Part shown: piece after piece, positions 57,997-64,000 of the stretch | How positions within the stretch are numbered: position 1 is the first letter of the stretch | Layout: each line of letters opens with the position of its first letter | Assembly (NCBI RefSeq): GCF_019968905.1 | Contig: NZ_CP079946.1 | Span: forward strand, 4,712,001-4,776,000 | DNA: 64,000 bases | Reading direction: 5' to 3' | Origin: Corallococcus sp. EGB | Lineage (GTDB): Bacteria; Myxococcota; Myxococcia; Myxococcales; Myxococcaceae | Program-made: the position numbers and the translations under genes | Notes under the pieces: model-generated | Told to the model about the DNA's origin: nothing | The model's database searches: none | Seen by the model: the letters and a program-made list of their open reading frames with translations, nothing else

Positions 57997-58740
57997 TCAA
58001 TCCCTCGCGGACCGTGAGCCGGGGACGGGCAGGTTGTCCGTCCGCCGGTACGTCGCCACCACGGAGTACTTCGTGTCCCCCGTGTGGTTCCGGCTGGCCG
58101 CGTGGAACAGCCGCGCGTGGAAGAGCAGCACGTCCCCGGGGGACAGCCGCACGTATTGCGCGCCCTGGATGAGCGCCGCGTTCTCCGGCAGCTCCGGTCG
58201 CAGGAACAGCTTCGCGTCGTAGCGCTCCGGCGCGAACTGCATCCGGTGCGTGCCGGGCAGCACCTTCAGGCCGCCGTTCTCCGGCGCCTCCGCCCCCAAT
58301 GCCAACCACGTGGAGATGAGCTCCGGCCGCTCGAAGGCCCAGTAGCGCACGTCCTGGTGCCACCCCGTGTCCGACGAGAAGCGCGGCTGCTTCGTCATCA
58401 CGCAATTGTGATGCGCCCGCGCCTGCACCACCGGCCCGTCCAGCAACTGCCCCAGCGCCTCCAACACCCGCGCGTCGTCGAACCACGCCGCGAACAGGGG
58501 CGAGCGCCCATGGGCCTTCAACAACCGCCGCACCGTCCGTCCGCCCTCGGCTTCGAGGCTGGCCGGCGAGCCCGGATAGGCCACGTCGGCCTCGTACTCC
58601 ACCGGGCCGCCGCCGGAGGCCAGCTGCTCCAGGATGACGGCCCGCATCCGCTCGCACGTCCCGCTGTCCACGAAGGACGGCAGCACGAGATACCCATCGG
58701 TGGCGAAGCGCTGGCTCTGCTCGGGGCTCAGGACGGACAT
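57997..58740 (-). CDS. Phytanoyl-CoA dioxygenase (PhyH) family protein
   Basis: This encodes 247 residues from ATG 58740. It is an Fe(II)/2-oxoglutarate-dependent oxygenase: His128 and Asp130 in TGWHQDVRYW bind iron, and the distal His lies in LFHARLFHAASRNH. PENGGLKVLPGTHR is the family's typical strand and PGDVLLFHARL its core. Known members hydroxylate CoA-linked fatty acids or natural products; the substrate here is unknown. It lies 50 bases after the acyl-CoA dehydrogenase gene on the same strand, which weakly supports a lipid role. No Shine-Dalgarno sequence is visible; a hairpin abuts the start codon. Confidence 0.9.
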   Translation of the reverse strand: MSVLSPEQSQRFATDGYLVLPSFVDSGTCERMRAVILEQLASGGGPVEYEADVAYPGSPASLEAEGGRTVRRLLKAHGRSPLFAAWFDDARVLEALGQLLDGPVVQARAHHNCVMTKQPRFSSDTGWHQDVRYWAFERPELISTWLALGAEAPENGGLKVLPGTHRMQFAPERYDAKLFLRPELPENAALIQGAQYVRLSPGDVLLFHARLFHAASRNHTGDTKYSVVATYRRTDNLPVPGSRSARD

Positions 58741-58766
58741 GGCGCCCGCTTCTTAATGGGGGCGCC
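58741..58766 (-). promoter_or_regulatory. Hairpin abutting the PhyH start codon
   Basis: The arms GGCGCCC (58741-58747) and GGGCGCC (58760-58766) enclose a 12-base loop directly before the PhyH ATG. On the transcript it lies between the acyl-CoA dehydrogenase stop and this start, so it could end the upstream message or hide the ribosome site. Confidence 0.35.
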
Positions 58767-58790
58767 CGCCGTCTGCACCTGTCGTGATGC

Positions 58791-60452
58791 TCAGCCCAGC
58801 AGCCGCGAATCATCCAGGTCGATCTCATCCCGGATGAGGTCCACGCCGTTCTGCCGGAACCGCCGCGCCGCCGCCCGGCTGCGCGGCCCGTGCCCGTGCT
58901 CCAGGCACCACTGCGCGTGCTCGCTGAGCAGCGCCAGCTCCAGCGTGCGCCCCAGCGTCATGGAGAAGCGCCGCGCCCCGGCCTCCATCGTGGTGGGGTT
59001 CGCCATCGCGCCGGACACCCACGCCCGCGCGTGCTCCAGCGCGTCGTGCGCCGTCTGCACGCACGGCCGCAGGCCCGCGTCCGTCACCTTCGACAGCCGG
59101 CCCTCCACCTCGTGGAAGAACGCCTCCAGCGTGCCTTCCTTCGCCAGCGCGCGCAGCGAGTCCAACGACAGCACGTTCGTCGTGCCCTCCCAGATGGACA
59201 GCACCTGCGCGTCCGCCTGGATGCGCGGCAGGCCCGTGTCCTCCACGTAGCCCGCGCCGCCGAAGGACTCGGACACCTCCGACGTGATGTGCACCACCTG
59301 CCGGCCCGTCGTCAGCTTCGCCAGCGGCGTCACCAGCCGCTGCAGCAGCAGCTCCTGCTCCGTCGCCGTGCGCGTCTCCAGCTTGCCGAGCAGCTCCACC
59401 GCGCGGAACGCCAGCAGGAAGCCCGCCTGGAACTCGGCCTCCAGCCCCGCCAGCGTGTCCACGTGCAGCGGCTTCTCCGACAGCGGCGCGCCGAACTGCA
59501 CCCGGCGCTTCGCGTAATCGTGCGCCAGCGCCATCGCGCGGCGCATGCTCCAAGTCGCGCCCATCGCGTTCCAGGTGCGCGTCACGTTCAGCATCATCGC
59601 CATGTTGCGGATGCCGTCCGTCAGCCCCGCCACCGGCACCGCCAGCGTCCCGTCCAGCGTCAGCTCCGCCGTGGGCACCTTGCGCGTTCCGAACTTGTCC
59701 TTCAGCCGGTTGATCTGGATGCCATTGAGCCGGCCCTGCGCGTCTCGCGTCTCCACGAAGAAGAGCGCCAGCCCCTTGCCGCCAGGGCCGTTGCCCGTGG
59801 GCCGCGCCAGGGTCAGCGCCATCTGCGCTGTCGTCGCGGACGTGAACCACTTGGTGCCGTAGAGCCGCCAGCCATCGGGGGACTGCCGCGCCTCCGTCAG
59901 CGTCAGGCCCACGTCCGAGCCGCCCGTGCGCTCCGTCATCCACTGGCCGGACGTCCAGAACGTCGCCGGATCCCGCGACGTCAGGCGGGGCAGGGCGTGG
60001 TCGATGAGCGCCTGGTTGCCCAGGGACAGGAGCGACCGCGCCGCGCCGTCCGTCATCGCCAGCGGACACGAGTAGACATCCAGCGACGGCTGCACCAGGT
60101 AGTTCAGCGCGAACTGGTGCACGCGGCTGAGCGCACCGCTCTTCTGCTCGTAGGCCACCGCGATCAGGCCCTTCCTCGCCGTCAGCGCCTCCGCCTCCTT
60201 CCACAGGGGCGTGACCTCGATGTGGTCGATGCGCTGTCCCCACGGGCTCCACTGCGTGAGCACGGGCTCGTTCAGCCGGTCGCGCTGCTGGAACTCGTAG
60301 AAGTACTTGCCCCCCAGCTCGCCCAGCTCGCGGAAGTCATCCTGGAGCGAGCGGAACAAGTCCCCTGGAAGGGTGCGGGCAAGGTAGCCCTGCAGGAACG
60401 CGTCGTCGTCGTACTGGTTGCCAAGAACGGGGGGCGCCTGGAAGAAGCTCAT
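58791..60452 (-). CDS. Acyl-CoA dehydrogenase, AidB-like
   Basis: This encodes 553 residues from ATG 60452 (MSFFQAPPVLGNQYDDDAF). It is longer than typical acyl-CoA dehydrogenases (about 380), like AidB and its relatives. The FAD region shows WMTERTGGSDVG and WRLYGTKWFTSA. The C-terminal domain shows SESFGGAGYVEDTGLPRIQ and VLSIWEGTTNVLSLD. In the AidB family the flavoprotein binds DNA or oxidises acyl-CoA; the actual role varies, and this one could be a fatty-acid enzyme. The PhyH gene lies downstream on the same strand. Confidence 0.93.
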   Translation of the reverse strand: MSFFQAPPVLGNQYDDDAFLQGYLARTLPGDLFRSLQDDFRELGELGGKYFYEFQQRDRLNEPVLTQWSPWGQRIDHIEVTPLWKEAEALTARKGLIAVAYEQKSGALSRVHQFALNYLVQPSLDVYSCPLAMTDGAARSLLSLGNQALIDHALPRLTSRDPATFWTSGQWMTERTGGSDVGLTLTEARQSPDGWRLYGTKWFTSATTAQMALTLARPTGNGPGGKGLALFFVETRDAQGRLNGIQINRLKDKFGTRKVPTAELTLDGTLAVPVAGLTDGIRNMAMMLNVTRTWNAMGATWSMRRAMALAHDYAKRRVQFGAPLSEKPLHVDTLAGLEAEFQAGFLLAFRAVELLGKLETRTATEQELLLQRLVTPLAKLTTGRQVVHITSEVSESFGGAGYVEDTGLPRIQADAQVLSIWEGTTNVLSLDSLRALAKEGTLEAFFHEVEGRLSKVTDAGLRPCVQTAHDALEHARAWVSGAMANPTTMEAGARRFSMTLGRTLELALLSEHAQWCLEHGHGPRSRAAARRFRQNGVDLIRDEIDLDDSRLLG

Positions 60453-60519
60453 GGGCCGAAGTTAACACCGCTGACACGACGGTGGGGTACAGTGGTCGCC
60501 CCCTCCCGCCGGAGCCGTG

Positions 60520-62424
60520 ATGAGCGACTTTCCCCGCAGGCCCCCTCCTGGCCCAGGTTCGTCTTCTCTCGACGCCGAGCAGGACCCCAATCGCAGCATC
60601 ACTCCCCTGGAGACGCCTGCCGCGTCGGCGAATCCCGTCCTGGCGCCGCCTCCCCGTCCGCGCCAGCCCCCCGTGGCCGGCATGCCCCTGGGAGGGTCTC
60701 AGCCCCCGGAGCCCACGCGCTCCAGGGCCGCGCAGCCCGCGCCGCTTCCCTCTGTCATCTTTGATCCAATGCCGCGCCCTCGGGTGCCCCCCGCGCAGTC
60801 CGCGAGCGTGGCCCCTCCGGCGCCGCCGCCCTTCGACGGGGAGATGTTGGACGTGCAGACGGAACGGCGCACCGCGCCCCCCGGTCCCCCTCCACCGCCC
60901 CCGGAAGGCGACCGGCGGGGTGGGGCCTCCTTCGCCTCCTCACAGGACCCCGAGCGCCGCGCGGCCCCAGGGCCGGAGCGTCGCGGCTCGGACGCGGATC
61001 GCCGGGGTCCGGCACCGAGCCCGGGGGGCCCCGACCGGCGTGGCGCGGGCGCGGCCCCGCAGGGCTATGTCGGCCCGGAGCGTCGCGGCTTCCGGCGTGG
61101 TGAGGCGTCGGATGCCCCGGCGACGAACCGCTTCTGGCCCGCGCAGCCGAAGTCGCTCCAGGATGCCGGCCTCACCACCACGTTCGTGGAGGAGCTGGTC
61201 CTCAAGGCCATCTTCTTCGCGGGCGAGATGCGCGGCATGGATGTGGCCACGCGGCTGCAGTTGCCCACCACGCTGGTGGACGAGGTCATCGAGGGCCTGC
61301 GCCGGCAGAAGTACATCGACATCCGCGGCGGTGGCTCGTCCGGCGTGGGCCGCTCCACGATGATCTACCAGCTCACGACCTTCGTGACGGACGTGCTGCG
61401 GCAGATCCTGGACCGCAACCGCTACAACGGTCCGGCGCCCGTGCCGTTCAACGAATGGGTCGCGGCCGTGAAGCAGCAGACCGTGCGCGGCAACCGCATC
61501 ACGCGCCAGCGCATGCAGGACAAGTTCGGCGACCTGATCATCCGCGACTACATCTTCGACGGCATCGGCCCGGCGATGAACTCCGGACGCGCCATCTTCT
61601 TCTACGGCCCTCCGGGCAACGGCAAGACGGCCATCTGCCAGGGCATGGTCAACTGCTACGAGGGGGACATCTTCGTCCCGCACGCGGTGCTCATCGACGA
61701 CTTCGTGGTGAAGATGTTCGACGCGAACATCCACCGCGCGGTGGAGGACGAACCCGGCGCGCCTTCGTACGACCGCCGCTGGGTGCGCTGCCGCCGGCCG
61801 CTCGTGGTGGTGGGCGGTGAGCTCACGCTGGAGATGCTCGACCTCGTCTACACCCCGGAGGTGAAGTACTACGAGGCGCCGTTCCAGATGAAGGCGTCCA
61901 ACGGGATGCTCCTCATCGACGACTTCGGCCGCCAGAAGGTGTCCCCCAAGGACCTGCTCAACCGGTGGATCGTCCCGCTGGAGAGCGACGTGGACATCCT
62001 CACGCTCCACACCGGCAAGAAGATCCAGGTGCCCTTCGACGTGTTCGCTGCCTTCTCCACCAACCTGGACCCCAGCGCCCTCGTGGATGACGCCTTCCTG
62101 CGCCGCGTCCGCTACAAGCTGGAGGTGCAGCGCCCGGACGAGGAGCAGTTCCACGAGATCTTCCAGGTGATGTGCAAGAAGCGCGGCGTGCCCTACGACG
62201 CGCGCGCCGTGGACTACCTCATCGACGAGCACTACCGCCCGGCGAACCGGCCCTTCGCCGCGTGCCAGCCTCGCGACCTGTTGGATCAGGTCATCGACAT
62301 GGCGCACTACCAGGGCATGTCGCCGCGCCTGGAGCCCGCGCTGCTCGACGCCGCCGTGCGCAGCTACTTCGTGCGCTTCGACAAGCCCCAGACGTCCTCG
62401 CCCACCTCCGCGTCCGCCGGCTGA
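60520..62424 (+). CDS. AAA ATPase with a long disordered, Arg-Gly-rich N-terminus
   Basis: This encodes 634 residues from ATG 60520 (GGAG lies five bases upstream; a GTG three bases before is possible). Residues 1-200 are Pro-rich and disordered, with repeated basic motifs (GDRRG, PERRA, PERRG, DADRRG, PDRRG, PERRGFRRG). A winged-helix-like segment follows (ELVLKAIFFAGEMRGMDVATRL and LVDEVIEGLRRQKYIDIR). The AAA core has Walker A GPPGNGKT (about 363), Walker B MLLIDDFG (about 464), and arginines in DDAFLRRVRYKLE. Close relatives with similar architecture exist in myxobacteria as I recall, without a defined role. Its 3' end overlaps the convergent WbqC gene by 61 bases. Confidence 0.9.
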   Translation: MSDFPRRPPPGPGSSSLDAEQDPNRSITPLETPAASANPVLAPPPRPRQPPVAGMPLGGSQPPEPTRSRAAQPAPLPSVIFDPMPRPRVPPAQSASVAPPAPPPFDGEMLDVQTERRTAPPGPPPPPPEGDRRGGASFASSQDPERRAAPGPERRGSDADRRGPAPSPGGPDRRGAGAAPQGYVGPERRGFRRGEASDAPATNRFWPAQPKSLQDAGLTTTFVEELVLKAIFFAGEMRGMDVATRLQLPTTLVDEVIEGLRRQKYIDIRGGGSSGVGRSTMIYQLTTFVTDVLRQILDRNRYNGPAPVPFNEWVAAVKQQTVRGNRITRQRMQDKFGDLIIRDYIFDGIGPAMNSGRAIFFYGPPGNGKTAICQGMVNCYEGDIFVPHAVLIDDFVVKMFDANIHRAVEDEPGAPSYDRRWVRCRRPLVVVGGELTLEMLDLVYTPEVKYYEAPFQMKASNGMLLIDDFGRQKVSPKDLLNRWIVPLESDVDILTLHTGKKIQVPFDVFAAFSTNLDPSALVDDAFLRRVRYKLEVQRPDEEQFHEIFQVMCKKRGVPYDARAVDYLIDEHYRPANRPFAACQPRDLLDQVIDMAHYQGMSPRLEPALLDAAVRSYFVRFDKPQTSSPTSASAG

Positions 62425-63212
62425 AGCGGCTGGGGGCCGTCCCCCGCGAACGGCCCCCACGGCGACGGCTGGAGCCACTCGCGCACCGTCTCCACGGGGA
62501 CGTTGGCCAGCACGTCCACGATGGACAGCCCTGTCACGAAGCGACCCTCGCGCCCCTGCGCGTAGTCCGGGTGGCGGAAGCGCTGCCACAGCAGGCGCAC
62601 GTCCGCCGCGCGGAAGCGCTCCGGCTTCAGGTACACGGTGGAGCCCGTCCCCGAGTAGTACGTGTGCGCGCCCGTCTGGAGGCAGTACTCCACCAGCCGC
62701 TGCGTCTTGTCCTCGCCCCGGCGCTCCAGCGTGGAGGAGCACACGAGGTTCGGCTGAAGCCCCAGCGGCGCGTAGAACAGCGCCATGCTGGACAGCAGCA
62801 CGCGCAGGAGCGACCCCGGCCCGGACTCGCGCGCGGCGGCGTCATAGAAGGGCTCCAGCAGCGGCAGCACCTGCGCTCGGAAGCAGGGCCGCCCTCCGTA
62901 GAGCGTCACCAGGGACTGGAGGTGCTTGCGCGCCCAGGGCTGGCTCGCGTCCACCGCCAGGTCGCGGATGCGCGTGTCGCGGTGCGGATCCTCCAGCGGG
63001 ATGGACAGCCACTGGAAGCCCGGCTCGGACGGGGGCGGCATGGGGACGCCGTGGGGCAGGGCGACGCGCGTGCGGCGCTGCCAGCCGCGCCGGAGCCACT
63101 GCACGTCGTCGAGCACCACCAGGGTGCCGGCGCGAGCCACCTGCTCGTAGAAGTCCACCCACGGCAGGTAGTGGGGCTGCTCGGCGACGAGGACTCCAGG
63201 GTGTCCGGACAC
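62364..63212 (-). CDS. WbqC-family protein
   Basis: This encodes 282 residues from ATG 63212. The start matches the WbqC family: VLVAEQPHYLPWVDFYEQVARAG, then VVLDDVQWLRRGWQRRTRV, the QP-x-YLPW and DDVQ motifs. WbqC-like proteins occur in surface-polysaccharide and glycan clusters, and some are thought to act on amino-sugar or CoA-linked substrates, but no reaction is established here. The last 61 bases overlap the 3' end of the AAA gene on the other strand, so the C-terminal tail of both is constrained by the same DNA. Confidence 0.87.
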   Translation of the reverse strand: MSGHPGVLVAEQPHYLPWVDFYEQVARAGTLVVLDDVQWLRRGWQRRTRVALPHGVPMPPPSEPGFQWLSIPLEDPHRDTRIRDLAVDASQPWARKHLQSLVTLYGGRPCFRAQVLPLLEPFYDAAARESGPGSLLRVLLSSMALFYAPLGLQPNLVCSSTLERRGEDKTQRLVEYCLQTGAHTYYSGTGSTVYLKPERFRAADVRLLWQRFRHPDYAQGREGRFVTGLSIVDVLANVPVETVREWLQPSPWGPFAGDGPQPLQPADAEVGEDVWGLSKRTK

Positions 63213-63232
63213 GGCCCGGATGATAGGGCCTT

Positions 63233-64000
63233 TCAGCCGCCGCGCGGCGGGTGGCGGAACACCGGGGGGAAGACGCGGGGGGCCTTCTTCTTGCGCACGC
63301 AGGTGGTGTCCGCGCTCATGTAGCAGGCGGAGAACGCGCGCCGCCGCTGTCCGGGCCGGCCGCGTCCGGAGCGATGCCAGACGTGGTTGTGCACGAGCAG
63401 CGCCTCTCCGGCACGCACCGGCAGGGACACCACGTGTCCTTCCGCGTCCTCCGCCTCCACGCGATCCTGCGGAATCACGCCTCCCAGGGCCGTCACCAGC
63501 CCCGCGCGATGGCTGCCGGGGATGACCTCCAGGCAGCCGCCGCCTTCCGGCGCGTCATCCAGCGCGGTCCAGATCTGGAGGTCCGGCTCGCGCGTGAGGC
63601 CCCACAGCTTTCCACCGTCCTGGTGGAAGGGCAGGTTGCTGCCGCCCGCGGGGCCCTTGTGGAAGAGGATGGCGCGGTAGAGGACGATGTCGCCGGGGAT
63701 GCGGGCGCGGGCGATGCGCTCGAACAGCGGGTTCTCCAGCCACGCGAGGAAGCGCGGATCCTTCTCCAGCTTCTCCAGCTTGCGGTACTCCAGGGACGGG
63801 CCCTGCCAGCCCAGCCCCAGGGGCGCGTCCTCGTAGCGGCCGGTGGTGGCGTCCGGCTGGAAGAACATCCCCGGGTACACCACACGGCCGAGCATCAAGT
63901 CGTCCGCCCGCTCGCGCAGGGCCTCCACGCCCGCGTCGTCCAGGACCCGGCCCAGGCGCGCGTAGCCGTGCGCCCCGTAGTGGGCGAGCGCGGCCGCCAC
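63233..64000 (-). CDS. PhyH-family dioxygenase, cut by the right edge
   Basis: About 255 residues read from the window edge; a GTG at 64000 could be the true start, or the gene may continue outside. The Fe(II)/2-oxoglutarate motif is clear: FHQDGGKLW for the His-x-Asp, and the distal His in VHNHVWHRSGRGR. DAPEGGGCLEVIPGSHRAG and FHKGPAGGSNLPFHQDGG match the phytanoyl-CoA dioxygenase superfamily. The C-terminus is basic and Pro-rich (RKKKAPRVFPPVFRHPP). It is unlike the PhyH protein at 57997, so the two are distant paralogues. It ends 20 bases before the WbqC start on the same strand; cotranscription is likely. Confidence 0.85.
   Translation of the reverse strand: MAAALAHYGAHGYARLGRVLDDAGVEALRERADDLMLGRVVYPGMFFQPDATTGRYEDAPLGLGWQGPSLEYRKLEKLEKDPRFLAWLENPLFERIARARIPGDIVLYRAILFHKGPAGGSNLPFHQDGGKLWGLTREPDLQIWTALDDAPEGGGCLEVIPGSHRAGLVTALGGVIPQDRVEAEDAEGHVVSLPVRAGEALLVHNHVWHRSGRGRPGQRRRAFSACYMSADTTCVRKKKAPRVFPPVFRHPPRGG

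Overview
The window is very GC-rich bacterial DNA with dense, mostly leaderless genes. It looks like a myxobacterium of the Myxococcus/Corallococcus group. The evidence is a Lon protease of the LonV type, a dnaE2 promoter carrying a close match to the Myxococcus xanthus LexA box, many lipoproteins and secreted proteins of unknown role, and a giant NRPS gene. The genus is inferred from protein style, not from a search.

Region 1 (1-32,079) is the edge of a natural-product locus. A truncated divergent gene leaves the left end; its N-terminus tentatively resembles CmlA-type diiron beta-hydroxylases. A roughly 300 bp intergenic region follows. Then one continuous 31.5 kb gene encodes a ten-thousand-residue synthetase: FAAL-ACP, nine C-A-PCP modules, and a terminal thioesterase. 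I read the specificity codes by hand as Ala-Ala-Phe-Val-Asp-Phe-(Tyr?)-Asn-Thr, so the product should be an N-acylated nonapeptide (a lipopeptide). All nine condensation HHxxxDGW motifs are intact and no epimerisation domain is present. Modules 1-3 share long, nearly perfect DNA tracts, which look like recent internal recombination or gene conversion.

Region 2 (32-40 kb) holds a membrane-anchored hypothetical protein, an HtrA-like secreted serine protease overlapping an FHA-domain membrane protein, an aldo/keto reductase, the Lon protease with a terminator, and a von Willebrand A-domain lipoprotein with a strong terminator.

Region 3 (40-56 kb) contains the mutasome genes imuA-imuB and, 10 kb away, dnaE2 with its own LexA-box-like site. 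Between them lie a lipoprotein, a sugar-nucleotide epimerase, a seven-repeat CARDB lipoprotein with an orphan half-repeat behind it, an ABC-F ATPase, an NfeD-stomatin operon, a broken alpha/beta hydrolase, and a tandem pair of cysteine-rich secreted proteins.

Region 4 (56-64 kb) has a histone-H1-like Lys/Ala-rich protein, a broken JAMM-like lipoprotein gene, a small secreted protein, a PhyH dioxygenase with an AidB-like acyl-CoA dehydrogenase upstream of it, an AAA ATPase with a long disordered N-terminus, a WbqC-family protein, and a second PhyH-family dioxygenase cut by the right edge. No tRNA, rRNA, CRISPR or insertion sequence was seen.
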